DNA from: Planctomycetaceae bacterium
Lineage (GTDB): Bacteria; Planctomycetota; Phycisphaerae; Phycisphaerales; SM1A02
Reading direction: 5' to 3'
Assembly (NCBI GenBank): GCA_947480055.1
Contig: CANKBX010000004.1
Coordinates: 1 to 44,445 of the forward strand
Length of the DNA stretch: 44,445 nt
Shown here: one piece after another, positions 10,970 through 21,260 of the stretch
How the letters are laid out: every line of letters begins with the position of its first letter
Numbering within the stretch: the first letter of the stretch is position 1
Notes under the pieces: model-generated
What the model saw: the letters and a program-made list of their open reading frames with translations, nothing else
Told to the model about the DNA's origin: nothing
Database searches by the model: none
Program-made: the position numbers and the translations under genes

Positions 10970-12997
10970 TCACTCTTCAAAACTCGGCGGATCAATTCCC
11001 TCACCCTCGTCAATTTCAGGGATCACGCCTTCGGGCAACGCCTTAAGAAACGCGCGGCCGTAATTCTTTTTGGCGATGCGAGAATCCAACACAACCACGC
11101 GCCCCGAATCTTGGCTCGAGCGAATCAAGCGCCCAAAACCCTGTCGAAACCGCAGAATTGCGCGCGGAAGCTGATCGTCGCGAAATGAATCGCCGCCCTC
11201 GCTGGCCAACTTTTCGCCGCGCGCCTTGGTGAGCGGCTTGTCCGGACTTTCAAATGGAAGCCGCGTGATGATCACGTTGCGCAAACCATCGCCGCGCACA
11301 TCCACGCCCTGCCAAAAACTGCTGACTCCAAACAGCACACTTCGCGAATCCTCTTTAAATCGGTCCAGCATGATGTTTCGCGGCATGCCGCGGTTCTGCA
11401 CGAAGAATGGATGCCCGTCGCGCGCGAAATCAGATTCAACCACGCGCGCCACGCGCTCCATGGTGGCCAAGCTTGTGAACAACACAAACGCGCCGCCATC
11501 GGTCTCACGCACATGGCGCAAAATTCGATTGGCCAACGCGGCCTCAAAATTCTGATCGGTTGGATCGGGCATCGTGGCGTCAATGATAAATTTCACTTGG
11601 CGAGCAAGATCAAACGGACTTCCAAGTTGCACGGTCTTGGCGTCATCGCAACCTAGGCGCCGCGACGCAAGCGAGAAGTCGTTCAAGCCGGTCGCCAGCG
11701 TGGCGCTGGTGAGCACCACGGAAATGTTCTTGGAGAAAAGTTGCTCACGCAACAGGGGCGACACATCCACCGCGGCCGCTTGAAGCGACACCGCCGCGCG
11801 CGCGCTGCGTTTATTTTTCCGTCCGCCTTCAATCCAGTACACGCAACCAGGAATATTTTGCGCCACCAAAGATTGACTGGCCAGCGCGAACGCATCCGCG
11901 CGTTCGGCGAACGCATTCAGTTCAAATTGATCCACTTCCTGGGCTGATTCCCGCAAAAAACGCAGCATTCCTGCCAAGTTTTTCATGGGCTCGCTCAACG
12001 ATTCCACCACCGCGTTTGCGCCAATCACCCTCTGCTCGCCCGCGGACTCTGGATCGGACGAGCCATTTTTTGACAAGTGCCAAAGATCGTTGAACAACCC
12101 CTCCGCCGCTTGCTCGCATAACTCCACGCAACGCACCGCCTGCTCGATGCGCTCCAAACCAGCGTTGGCTAAACGCAACTGTGGCAAGTAGCCCTTGCCG
12201 CTGTTGGAAACCAGCGTGCGCAGAAAATGCTTCACGCCGCTTTCGGATAAACGCGAGCCAAAATTTTCACTGGCCACGGTTTCTATTTCGTGCGCTTCGT
12301 CCAAGATCACATGCGTGTAGTCGGGAAGAAATCCACGCCCGCGCGAGCGCATTGCCAAGTCGCTGAAAAACAAAGCGTGGTTGCACACCAAAATATCCGC
12401 GTTCTCCATGCGCCGCCGCGCCGACTGGTAGAAACACTTGTCATATGTTGGACAACGTTTGCCCATGCAATTGTGCGTGTCGCTTTGCACTTGCTCCCAA
12501 ATTGTTTCTGGCCGAAGCACTGGCAGCGAAGACAACGTTCCATCACGCGTTTCAGTGGCCCAATCTTCCACGGCGTGCAATAGATGGCGCTCTTCCTCAT
12601 CGGGAAAGAGCCGCTCTTGACGCTCGCTGGCCAAACGCAAGCGGCGCAAACTGACGTAATTTCCGCGGCCTTTGGCTAAAACCGCGCTGAACTCGTGGCT
12701 GGACGCGGCGCGCAACAACGGCAGATCTTTTTCAATCAACTGCTCCTGCAAACTAATGGTGTTGGTTGAAATGATCACGCGCTCCTTGGCCTCCACCGCG
12801 CGGGCGATGGCAGGAATGAGATACGCGAAACTTTTTCCAACGCCCGTTCCCGCCTCCACCAAAAGTCGTCCGCGCTTGGCCAGCGCCTCCTCCACCAATT
12901 TGGCCATCTCCACTTGCTGGGGACGCATTTCAAAACCAACCAAGCGCCGCGCCAGCGGGCCATCCTCACACAACATGGATTCAGCGTGCAATGTCAT
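10970..12997 (-). CDS. dinG: ATP-dependent DNA helicase, DinG/XPD-like Fe-S family
   Basis: Walker A EAGTGVGKSFAYL, DEAH box VILDEAHEIE, cysteine cluster CMGKRCPTYDKC...LVCNHALF, motif VI RQGFGRLIRS. Confidence 0.9.
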   Translation of the reverse strand: MTLHAESMLCEDGPLARRLVGFEMRPQQVEMAKLVEEALAKRGRLLVEAGTGVGKSFAYLIPAIARAVEAKERVIISTNTISLQEQLIEKDLPLLRAASSHEFSAVLAKGRGNYVSLRRLRLASERQERLFPDEEERHLLHAVEDWATETRDGTLSSLPVLRPETIWEQVQSDTHNCMGKRCPTYDKCFYQSARRRMENADILVCNHALFFSDLAMRSRGRGFLPDYTHVILDEAHEIETVASENFGSRLSESGVKHFLRTLVSNSGKGYLPQLRLANAGLERIEQAVRCVELCEQAAEGLFNDLWHLSKNGSSDPESAGEQRVIGANAVVESLSEPMKNLAGMLRFLRESAQEVDQFELNAFAERADAFALASQSLVAQNIPGCVYWIEGGRKNKRSARAAVSLQAAAVDVSPLLREQLFSKNISVVLTSATLATGLNDFSLASRRLGCDDAKTVQLGSPFDLARQVKFIIDATMPDPTDQNFEAALANRILRHVRETDGGAFVLFTSLATMERVARVVESDFARDGHPFFVQNRGMPRNIMLDRFKEDSRSVLFGVSSFWQGVDVRGDGLRNVIITRLPFESPDKPLTKARGEKLASEGGDSFRDDQLPRAILRFRQGFGRLIRSSQDSGRVVVLDSRIAKKNYGRAFLKALPEGVIPEIDEGEGIDPPSFEE

Positions 12998-13006
12998 TGA
13001 AAATTT

Positions 13007-13759
13007 CTAGTCTTGTTGCAAATCAGAGTCATTGGGGTCCACAATTCCAAGCGGCTTGCGTGAAGGAAGTCCTTGATCGCGCGGATACAACCGCGAAGTC
13101 TTGGCCAATTTCACAACCGCAACAATCGTTCCCGTTGGAGTGCGGGTGGTTGTGTCTACCTTAGCGTGCAATAATTCAAGGGCCCTTTGCGCCGCCTCTA
13201 TTTCTTGCGGCGCACGCTCGCCTTTGATGGCAAGCAACACGCCGTCCACTTTCAACAGTGGAACCGCCAGCTCAATGATCGACGCCAATTGCCCAACCGC
13301 GCGGCACGTGACCGCGTCAAGGGCCTCGCGCTCCGGGCTACGGAACGCGGATGCGTCCTCTATGCGCGCCTGCATAACCGACACGTTTGACAAGCCAAGC
13401 AACTCAATGGCCTCTGACAGAAATCGAGCCTTTTTCCCTGTGCTTTCGATCAAAGTGAAGGACACATTGGGCATGGCGATGGCCAGTGGAATGCCCGGCA
13501 AGCCGCCGCCCGAACCAATATCGGCAACATTTTTTGCGTCAAGGGCCGCAAGAAAAGGCAGCAACGAAAGACTGTCCGCGATGTGCTTCACCCACGCCTC
13601 GGAAGGATCCTTGATGGCGGTCAAATTAAATTGCTGATTCACCAAGAGCAAGTGGGACAAGAATGTCCCCAACTTGTCCTCGTCGCCGTGATCCAGTTCG
13701 ATCGATTGCGATTTCAACATCTCATAAAAAAGTGGCGGCGGAGCAGAGACCCTATTCAT
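13007..13759 (-). CDS. rsmG: 16S rRNA (guanine(527)-N(7))-methyltransferase
   Basis: ORF to 14077 trimmed to ATG 13759 (4-bp ATGA overlap with rodA). NQQFNLTAIKDPSEAWVKHIADSLSLLPFL, VADIGSGGGLPGIPLAI. Confidence 0.93.
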   Translation of the reverse strand: MNRVSAPPPLFYEMLKSQSIELDHGDEDKLGTFLSHLLLVNQQFNLTAIKDPSEAWVKHIADSLSLLPFLAALDAKNVADIGSGGGLPGIPLAIAMPNVSFTLIESTGKKARFLSEAIELLGLSNVSVMQARIEDASAFRSPEREALDAVTCRAVGQLASIIELAVPLLKVDGVLLAIKGERAPQEIEAAQRALELLHAKVDTTTRTPTGTIVAVVKLAKTSRLYPRDQGLPSRKPLGIVDPNDSDLQQD

Positions 13760-14943
13760 CGAGCACCTCCTAGGCTTTCCAAGTTGCGTGGTTTGCGAAT
13801 TCCAAGTCCAAAAATAATTCCGGTGGCGAGCCAACCTGACACCATACTTGAGCCACCGTAACTCACAAATGGCAGAGTGATGCCGGTCACCGGAAAAACG
13901 CCGAGCGTCATTCCAGTGTTGATGGCGATTTGCGTGAACACGATTGCGGCAATGCCCGTGGCGATGAGCCGCGAGAACGGGTCGCGGGCGCAGAGCGCGC
14001 AAATCACCGCGCCGCCGGCGTACAGAAGTCCCAAGCCCCACGTCCCAAGGCCGCCAACAAATCCCCATCGACAACAAATCACGGCGAAGATCATGTCGTT
14101 GTGCTCCTCGGGCAGATGATTGTTGCGCACCAAAGCCTCGGCGTGATCAGGATCGTTGCCCCAAAGTCCACCGGCTCCAACCAGGGTCATGGCGCGATCC
14201 GCTTGAAATCCAATATCACGCGCATAGCGATCATCCCCGCGAAACTGGGCAAAAAGCGCGTCAACACGCTCGCGTTGATGCGGCCGCAAAATTGGATACG
14301 TGATAGGCGCGATCACCAAGACGCTTAAAATAAGCGTGGCGATATGTTTTTTTCTTGCGCCCGCAACTAGCAGCATGGCGAGCACTGGTGGAATAAACAA
14401 CATGGCCGTTCCAAGATCAGGCTCTATAAGTATCAGCATCAGAAGCGGCGCCGCGATAAAAAATGGCGCGAAAAATCCGCGCCAGCGTGCGATCGTTGGA
14501 GGCCGACGCAGCCATCGCGCCAGCACCAACACCAACGCAAGTTTGGCAATCTCGCTTGGTTGAAATTCAAAAAATCCCAAATTAATCCAACGCCGCGCGC
14601 CGTTCTTTGGCCGCACCAACCAATCCGGCGTTCCTGGAATCAACACAAATATCAACAAGATAATGGAGACAACGTAGAGAGCCCACGCGCTTCGACTGAG
14701 AAACTTGTGGTCAGGCAAGCATGCCGCCGCGGCGGCGACCATGCCAATCAACGCGAAAAAAAATTGCCGCTTGGCCAAGCCGGGCTCGGTGATCGAAATT
14801 ATGTAACTGCCAACTAAACTTAATCCCACCGCCGCCACCACCATAATCCAACCCGGATTGAACCCCGCAAGTCCAGCTGGACCAACCGCGCGACCGCCGG
14901 TGTAACCAAGTGGTGGGGAAACCGCGCTCATGCTGCTGCTCAA
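13756..14943 (-). CDS. rodA: SEDS-family peptidoglycan polymerase (RodA/FtsW)
   Basis: 395 aa polytopic; GARRWINLGFFEFQPSEIAKLALVL, FPVTGITLPFVSYGGSSM. Confidence 0.9.
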   Translation of the reverse strand: MSSSMSAVSPPLGYTGGRAVGPAGLAGFNPGWIMVVAAVGLSLVGSYIISITEPGLAKRQFFFALIGMVAAAAACLPDHKFLSRSAWALYVVSIILLIFVLIPGTPDWLVRPKNGARRWINLGFFEFQPSEIAKLALVLVLARWLRRPPTIARWRGFFAPFFIAAPLLMLILIEPDLGTAMLFIPPVLAMLLVAGARKKHIATLILSVLVIAPITYPILRPHQRERVDALFAQFRGDDRYARDIGFQADRAMTLVGAGGLWGNDPDHAEALVRNNHLPEEHNDMIFAVICCRWGFVGGLGTWGLGLLYAGGAVICALCARDPFSRLIATGIAAIVFTQIAINTGMTLGVFPVTGITLPFVSYGGSSMVSGWLATGIIFGLGIRKPRNLESLGGAR

Positions 14944-17321
14944 CCTTCGCTCGCTTCTGGTTCGGGCGGTTGCGGATCCGAGGAGGGAGAAAATGTATCA
15001 GAATCGCTATTTTTATCAGGGTTTTTTGAGTTCAATGTTTCCTGCAAATATCCCTCGTCGAGCAATGCCTGCACAATTTGCTTGGCGATCGGACCCGCCG
15101 CCTTGCCTCCACTGCCACCGCGATCCACAAGCACCGCGATAGCGTACTTTGGCTTCTCGCCTTTTTCTCCTGCGAGCCCCACGAACCAAGCGTGGTCAAT
15201 TCCCTTCAACGAACGATCAGACTTGCCATCGCCATTGTCGTCCAGTGGAAGCGGCGGCGCTTGGGCAGTTCCAGTTTTTCCGCGCACAGTGATGCCAGGA
15301 ATTAAAATAATTGGTTCTTGGGTGCCATCACCATATTTAATATGGTGACCGGTTCCATGCTTCTCCTCCACGGATTGCCGCAATCCTTCAAGCGCGCGGC
15401 GAACCGCTTCGGCGGGCATGTCCAGCGAGCCCGTTCTACGATCGGGTGGCAACGCTGCAACATCGCTGATGATTCGAGCGTCACAAATTTCACCGCCGCG
15501 CGCGAGCGTTGCAAACGCATTTGCGGCTTGCAGTGGAGTCCATGCGATCGGCCCTTGACCGATGCCCATGATGATGGGTGTGAACAAGTCGTGTCGCGCT
15601 TCAATATTTAAAAGTTGCTCCTCATTTGGAATCATGCCGATGCTTTCGCCACCCGGTGAGCGCTGTGACGCGGGCAGTGGTCCTTGCAAACCAGTTCCCA
15701 ATGTCATGCCAACGCCCAAACTTCGATAACAATCCACAAGCGATCGCAAGCCAAATTTGTGCGCCACTGTGTAGAAGAAAATGTTGCAAGAACGGCTGAT
15801 TGCGCCCTCAACAGAGAGTGGTCCACCCGTTTGTTCAGTGTGATTGGTCATGCCATATTGCGGTCGGTAAATCCAGCATCGCGCGCGATCCGTGTACTCG
15901 GAAAAATAATGTCCCTTGCATTCCACCGCGCCGGCGAGCGGAAATTTTCCTGCGCCGACCGCGCACACATACACCAACGGTTTCACAATCGAGCCTGGTG
16001 GATACACACCCTCCGTGGCGCGGTTCACGCCAGGCTGCAATCGAAAAATATCGCTTGGTGACATTCCCTGCGCGTCGGCCAAGGTGGGCCAACTTCCAAG
16101 CGCCAAGACGTCGCCACTTTCCACTTCAACAATCACCGCCGCGCTTGCCAATGGTGTTCCAAGCGGCAATCCACCCTCGCCACCATGATGCCACTCTTGA
16201 ACCCGAGTCAAACCAAACTCCGGATTTAAAATCGCCTGCACGCGCGCCTGCAATTCAATGTCAATGGTCAACTTTAATTTTTTCCCATCCACGCGCTCCA
16301 CTCGTTCACTCACTCCGCTATCCAGGCGCGATTGAAGTTGACCACGCTTGCCCCGCAACCAATCCTCATACGCCGCTTCAAGTCCGCGCCCGCCAACAAG
16401 ATCGGGACCGGGTCGATATCCGCCGGGATCAATTGTTCCATCGCTCCTGACAAACGGACGACGCGCCAAGTCCTCGGCCCATGTCTCCTCGCGAATTGTT
16501 CCCAGCACGTGGTCAAAAACTCCACGCACATGAATGTTGGTATCACCAGCATTTTGTAGTGGTTTTGGCAGCGTTTTTCTACTCAGGCGAACGTCCGCGG
16601 ATTCCCAAGGCCGAACTCTTCGCGACGCGTCGATGACCTCGAGCGAATCTGGAAACTCGTCGGCCACTTTGCGCATGGCGGACGCCGACTCATCTGAAAC
16701 ATCACGCGCCACCACGTGCGAAGTTTTTTGCTCGCGAATTGGCTCCGCGTGGAATGAGTCGCCTGGATCATGGCCCAACTTCGCGGCGAGCGCTTCGCGT
16801 TGCTTGCTCCAGATTCCCTCGGCGCGCTTTTGCACTTGCGCGCGGATGGTCTCCATTTGCTCGTCAATTTGGGCGCGCGAAATCTTGCAGTGGAACGCAA
16901 CTTGTTCAAGCAGTTCGTTGCGCGCTTCTTCCTCGCGCAAAAGACATAACTCCACGGTTGAATCACGCGCCTCGCGCGAAAGACGGCTCCACATGGAGCG
17001 CCCGTACAATTTTCGAGCCGTGCGTTTGGCGCGATCTCGAACCCACGATCCATCCATCACTGAATAATCAAGCGCGACATCCCACGCCGGAATATCTTTG
17101 GCGATCACTCGTCCAAGACGATCCACAATGTCACCGCGCACCGTGGAAAGCCAAACAGTTCGGTCCAACCGTTGCTCGGCTTCTTGACGCAACTCCACGC
17201 CATCAACCACGGTCAATTGCCATAAGCGCGCGGCCAAACCAGTTGTGGCCAATAGCGCCAACGCTCCCAAGAAAATCAATCTCTTGCGGGCTCTTGCGGT
17301 GGGACGATCATGCGACGACAT
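14940..17321 (-). CDS. mrdA: Penicillin-binding protein 2-type transpeptidase
   Basis: 793 aa; SxxK PPGSIVKP, SxN SRSCNIFF, KTG VRGKTGTAQ; single N-terminal TM; next to SEDS gene. Confidence 0.9.
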   Translation of the reverse strand: MSSHDRPTARARKRLIFLGALALLATTGLAARLWQLTVVDGVELRQEAEQRLDRTVWLSTVRGDIVDRLGRVIAKDIPAWDVALDYSVMDGSWVRDRAKRTARKLYGRSMWSRLSREARDSTVELCLLREEEARNELLEQVAFHCKISRAQIDEQMETIRAQVQKRAEGIWSKQREALAAKLGHDPGDSFHAEPIREQKTSHVVARDVSDESASAMRKVADEFPDSLEVIDASRRVRPWESADVRLSRKTLPKPLQNAGDTNIHVRGVFDHVLGTIREETWAEDLARRPFVRSDGTIDPGGYRPGPDLVGGRGLEAAYEDWLRGKRGQLQSRLDSGVSERVERVDGKKLKLTIDIELQARVQAILNPEFGLTRVQEWHHGGEGGLPLGTPLASAAVIVEVESGDVLALGSWPTLADAQGMSPSDIFRLQPGVNRATEGVYPPGSIVKPLVYVCAVGAGKFPLAGAVECKGHYFSEYTDRARCWIYRPQYGMTNHTEQTGGPLSVEGAISRSCNIFFYTVAHKFGLRSLVDCYRSLGVGMTLGTGLQGPLPASQRSPGGESIGMIPNEEQLLNIEARHDLFTPIIMGIGQGPIAWTPLQAANAFATLARGGEICDARIISDVAALPPDRRTGSLDMPAEAVRRALEGLRQSVEEKHGTGHHIKYGDGTQEPIILIPGITVRGKTGTAQAPPLPLDDNGDGKSDRSLKGIDHAWFVGLAGEKGEKPKYAIAVLVDRGGSGGKAAGPIAKQIVQALLDEGYLQETLNSKNPDKNSDSDTFSPSSDPQPPEPEASEG

Positions 17322-17405
17322 CGCCCAAGCGTAACGCCTCGGCGACAGGATTCGCCGCTACTATGTTCCCCCCGCTCGTGAAATTTTAAACCCAGGAGTT
17401 GCGAT

Positions 17406-18494
17406 ATGGAATGCGGCATCGTTGGATTACCAAATGTTGGCAAGAGCACGCTCTTCAACGCCCTCACCGCGGCGGGAATTGAGGCCGCCAACTATCCCTT
17501 CTGCACCATCGAGCCGAATGTGGGCGTGGTGAATGTGCCCGATGATCGCCTTCCCATCATCGCCAAGAAAATCCAGAGCGAGAAAATAATTCCCGCCTCG
17601 GTGCGCATTGTCGACATCGCCGGTTTGGTGCGCGGCGCCAGCGAGGGCCAGGGACTGGGCAATAAATTTCTCAGCCACATTCGCGAGGTCGACGCCATTC
17701 TGCACGTGGTGCGTTGCTTTGAGGACCCGGATGTGATGCACGTGGACGGCAAGCCCGATCCGATCCGCGACATTGAAACGATCGACACCGAATTGGCGCT
17801 GGCGGATTTGGGCGTTGTGGAATCCAGCTTGGAGCGTTTGCGCCGCACCGCCCGCGGTGGCGACAAGGACGCGATCGCGCGCGTGGCTTACTTGGAAAAA
17901 GCTTTCATTCTGCTGGCCAAAGGCGATCCGTTGCGCGGTGGTGATTTCACCGCCGAAGAGCGCGTGCTTGGCCGCGGACTGGGCTTGATTACCGCGAAGC
18001 CCGTCTTGTATGTGGCCAATGTTGACGAGAACGATTTGAATGGCGAGTGCGACATGGTGAAGCGCGTTCTTGCGCGCGCCAAAGTTGAGGGCGGACAAGT
18101 GATTTGCGTTTGCGCCAAAATTGAAAGCGAACTTTCAGAGTTGCCCGAGGCCGACCGCGCCGAAATGCTGGCGAGCCTTGGCATGAATCAACCCGCGCTT
18201 GCCACTGTGGCGCGCGCCGCGTACGACTTGCTGGGTTTGCAAAGTTATTTCACGGCTGGCCCCAAGGAAATTCGCGCGTGGACCATTCACCGCGGCTTCA
18301 CCGCTCCGCAAAGCGCTGGCGTGATCCACACCGACTTTGAGAAGGGTTTCATCCGCGCCGAGTGCTACTTGGTGAAGGACCTGGAGCAATTCGGAACAGA
18401 GAAGGCCATTCGCGACGCGGGCAAGATGCGCAGTGAGGGGCGCAACTACGTCATGCAAGATGGAGACGTGGTGCACTTTCTGTTCAATGTGTGA
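17406..18494 (+). CDS. ychF: Redox-regulated ATPase/GTP-binding protein YchF
   Basis: [68 protein letters not shown]-like C-terminus. SD AGGAG upstream. Confidence 0.97.
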   Translation: MECGIVGLPNVGKSTLFNALTAAGIEAANYPFCTIEPNVGVVNVPDDRLPIIAKKIQSEKIIPASVRIVDIAGLVRGASEGQGLGNKFLSHIREVDAILHVVRCFEDPDVMHVDGKPDPIRDIETIDTELALADLGVVESSLERLRRTARGGDKDAIARVAYLEKAFILLAKGDPLRGGDFTAEERVLGRGLGLITAKPVLYVANVDENDLNGECDMVKRVLARAKVEGGQVICVCAKIESELSELPEADRAEMLASLGMNQPALATVARAAYDLLGLQSYFTAGPKEIRAWTIHRGFTAPQSAGVIHTDFEKGFIRAECYLVKDLEQFGTEKAIRDAGKMRSEGRNYVMQDGDVVHFLFNV

Positions 18495-18515
18495 TCGCCT
18501 GAATATTTTGAATTG

Positions 18516-18533
18516 ACCGCTTGGCGGTTTTTT
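18516..18533 (+). terminator. Candidate intrinsic terminator after ychF
   Basis: ACCGC-TTG-GCGGT followed by a T run (528-533), 21 bp after the stop codon; short stem. Confidence 0.6.
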
Positions 18534-18587
18534 ATCGCCAGCCCGCGCGCCTGGGTCAACGTGAATTCGCCCAATTTTACCGCGCTT

Positions 18588-19790
18588 TCAGCGCAATTTC
18601 AGCATGGCTAACGCCGCGATTCCCAGCAGCAAAGCGATCAACCAGAATCGCACCACGGTTTGTGATTCATTCCAACCCTGCAATTGGAAATGGTGATGAA
18701 TCGGCGCGCAACGAAATATGCGCCGACCCTTGCCCGTGAGTTTGTTGGTGATCTTGAACCATCCAACTTGCGCCACAACGCTGCCCGCCTCCATTAAAAA
18801 CACTCCGCCAACAAGCGGCAACAAAAGTTCCTGTCGAATAGCAACCAAAATAGTCGCCAGCAATCCTCCAAGCGCCAAGCTTCCGGTGTCGCCCATGAAC
18901 ACCGCCGCGGGTTGACAATTGAACCACAGAAATCCCATGCACGCCCCCGCCATCGCTCCCACGATCACCAAAAGTTCCTTGGCCTCGGGCACGTGCGGAA
19001 CCATCAAGAAAAAACTGGCGCGCGGACTCACCGCGATCGCCACCAACACCGCCGTGACAATACTTGCGATCAGAACAGTTCCCGTCGCGAGTCCGTCCAT
19101 GCCATCGGTGAGATTGACGGCGTTGCTCATGAGGCCAATCCAAAATGCCGCCAGCACAACAAACCACGCCAAAGAAAGCACAATCACATTGGAAGCCACA
19201 TTGGGCGGCTGCACGATCACCTCCGCGATTGGCGTTGGCGGATAGGTGCGCTGGAATGGCAAATTCAACACGGTGGCGTCGATCTGTTGCGCGCCTTTGT
19301 ATAGAAAATATCCCGCGATCACGCCAATACCCAGCGTGAAAAGTAGTTTCTCCCACATGAACAAGCCTTCGCGCGTTCCGAGTTTGCGAAACCGCGCGGT
19401 GAGTTTGAGCCAATCATCAAAGAAGCCAACGCCCGCCAACCAAACCAGCACGCACATGCAAACTTGCGCGTAGCGGCTATGAATCCAATCGGATAACAAG
19501 AATGTGCTGACCAAGATCGCGGCCACGATCAAGATGCCGCCCATGGTGGGAGTATTGGCCTTGGATTTCATCAACTCATTGAGCGTTTGGTTGTAGAACT
19601 CGGGAGAGTCGCCCACTTTTTTGCGGTGCAGCCAACGAATTACTTTCGGACCGGCAAACACGGTGATGGCGAATGACAACGCCGTGGCCAGCAGCGCGCG
19701 AAACTCCAGCTGGTACATCAATTGCACAAGCGCCGAGAGTCCATGCTCGTCAAGCCAATTCTGACAAAGGTCCACAAGATTAAAAAACAT
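18588..19790 (-). CDS. mraY: Phospho-N-acetylmuramoyl-pentapeptide-transferase
   Basis: KKVGDSPEFYNQTLNELMKSKANTPTMGG, NAVNLTDGMDGLATG, FMGDTGSLALGG, PIHHHFQLQGWNES. Confidence 0.96.
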   Translation of the reverse strand: MFFNLVDLCQNWLDEHGLSALVQLMYQLEFRALLATALSFAITVFAGPKVIRWLHRKKVGDSPEFYNQTLNELMKSKANTPTMGGILIVAAILVSTFLLSDWIHSRYAQVCMCVLVWLAGVGFFDDWLKLTARFRKLGTREGLFMWEKLLFTLGIGVIAGYFLYKGAQQIDATVLNLPFQRTYPPTPIAEVIVQPPNVASNVIVLSLAWFVVLAAFWIGLMSNAVNLTDGMDGLATGTVLIASIVTAVLVAIAVSPRASFFLMVPHVPEAKELLVIVGAMAGACMGFLWFNCQPAAVFMGDTGSLALGGLLATILVAIRQELLLPLVGGVFLMEAGSVVAQVGWFKITNKLTGKGRRIFRCAPIHHHFQLQGWNESQTVVRFWLIALLLGIAALAMLKLR

Positions 19791-19817
19791 GAGATGAATT
19801 CTTCATCGGTCGATTGG

Positions 19818-21260
19818 TCAAGAAGTCTTTGCACTCTTGGCGCGAGAATTTTCGCCGCGGATCGCCTCAAGAAGTCGCTCCATGGAACTGGCGCGCGAGC
19901 CCTTGATCAACAGCGCGTCTCCGTCACGCAGCAGAGCGGCCAAGCGAGGCGCCTCGACCGTTAAATCGCTGATCATTTCCACGTGAACTTGCGGTTGCAA
20001 CGCCTTCGCGGCGCGCGCGATCTCGGCGCTGAGCGGTCCGCAAGTCATGATGATTTCCGGCGGATTTCCGCTAAAAGCAGTGGCTAAACGCTCGCCCACC
20101 ATGTGGTGCAAGGCTTGGCTTTGCTCGCCAAGTTCATGCATGTCGCCCAGCGCCACAACTCGGCGCGTGGCCATGACGGTCATCTCCGCAAACGAACCAA
20201 TCGACGCCAACATGGCCTCGGGATTTGCGTTGTAGGAGTCGTTGTAAATGTCAATCATTCCCACCCGCTCGCACACCATGCGTCCATCGGCGGCTTCAAC
20301 GGCGCCCATGGCGTTGGTGGCCAGCGCCGGATCCAGACCCAGCGCGGCGATGGCGGCGAAAGCGCCCGTGGCGTTGAGCGCGTTGTGAAGTCCGGGCAGT
20401 CGCATGGTGAAAGATATTTTACGGCCGCCACCATACGCGGGACCTTGCACCACAATGTTCTGCGAACCATCGCCGTTGACTTCACGCGAAAATAATTTCC
20501 ACAGGCAGCGACCGCCTTGACCAAACAGTTGCAGCAAACCGCCCGCGGGCCGACGCTCTTTCAGCGCCAGATCCACAAGTCCAGGCGAGTCTCCGTGAAT
20601 CACAAATGTTCCGGAAGTGTCAAGGCCACGGGCGATGGCGCACTTTTCCAGCGCGATGGCATCGCGGCTTCCAAGTCCGCCAAGATGCGCGCTGCCGCTG
20701 TTCACAATCATGGCCACCTCCGGGCGCGCCAACCGCGACAGCGGTTCAATTTCGCCGGGGTGATTCATTCCAATTTCAAGCACCAGAAATTTTGTTCCCA
20801 GCGGCGCCGACAAAATCGTCAGCGGAACGCCAAGATGATTGTTGAAACTTTTGGGGCTTGCGTGCGTGCTACCGAACACTTCAAGCGCCGCCGCGATCAA
20901 TCGGCGCGTTGTGGTTTTGCCCGCGCTTCCCGTAATTGCCACGCAATGGCAATGCAATTTTTGGCGCCAAGCGGCGGCGGCGGCCGTGAGCGCGGACTGC
21001 ACATTGGGCACCAATAAGCGCGCGATACCTGGGCATTCGCAGTCTTTTTTTTCAATCATCACTGCGGCGGCGCCGGCTTTTTGGGCGGCCCCCAAGTACG
21101 CGTGGCCGTCGGCTTTTTCACCGCGCAACGCCAAGAATATTTTTCCAGTGAGATCTTCGCGCGTGTCGATGGCCACGCCCGTGATCGGTTGCGTTGGTTG
21201 TTCAAGCCAGGTTCCGCCAGTCGCTTGGGCGAACTCTTGCGCCGTTAAAAAATCGCTCAT
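19818..21260 (-). CDS. murF: UDP-N-acetylmuramoyl-tripeptide--D-alanyl-D-alanine ligase
   Basis: VAITGSAGKTTTRRLIA, VLEIGMNHPGEIEPLS, IDIYNDSYNANPEAMLASI, LGDMHELGEQS. Confidence 0.94.
   Translation of the reverse strand: MSDFLTAQEFAQATGGTWLEQPTQPITGVAIDTREDLTGKIFLALRGEKADGHAYLGAAQKAGAAAVMIEKKDCECPGIARLLVPNVQSALTAAAAAWRQKLHCHCVAITGSAGKTTTRRLIAAALEVFGSTHASPKSFNNHLGVPLTILSAPLGTKFLVLEIGMNHPGEIEPLSRLARPEVAMIVNSGSAHLGGLGSRDAIALEKCAIARGLDTSGTFVIHGDSPGLVDLALKERRPAGGLLQLFGQGGRCLWKLFSREVNGDGSQNIVVQGPAYGGGRKISFTMRLPGLHNALNATGAFAAIAALGLDPALATNAMGAVEAADGRMVCERVGMIDIYNDSYNANPEAMLASIGSFAEMTVMATRRVVALGDMHELGEQSQALHHMVGERLATAFSGNPPEIIMTCGPLSAEIARAAKALQPQVHVEMISDLTVEAPRLAALLRDGDALLIKGSRASSMERLLEAIRGENSRAKSAKTS

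Noticed and set aside
18667-19413. 248-aa same-strand ORF overlapping mraY in another frame
   Set aside because: MraY motifs lie in the other frame; this frame is low-complexity H/R/G.
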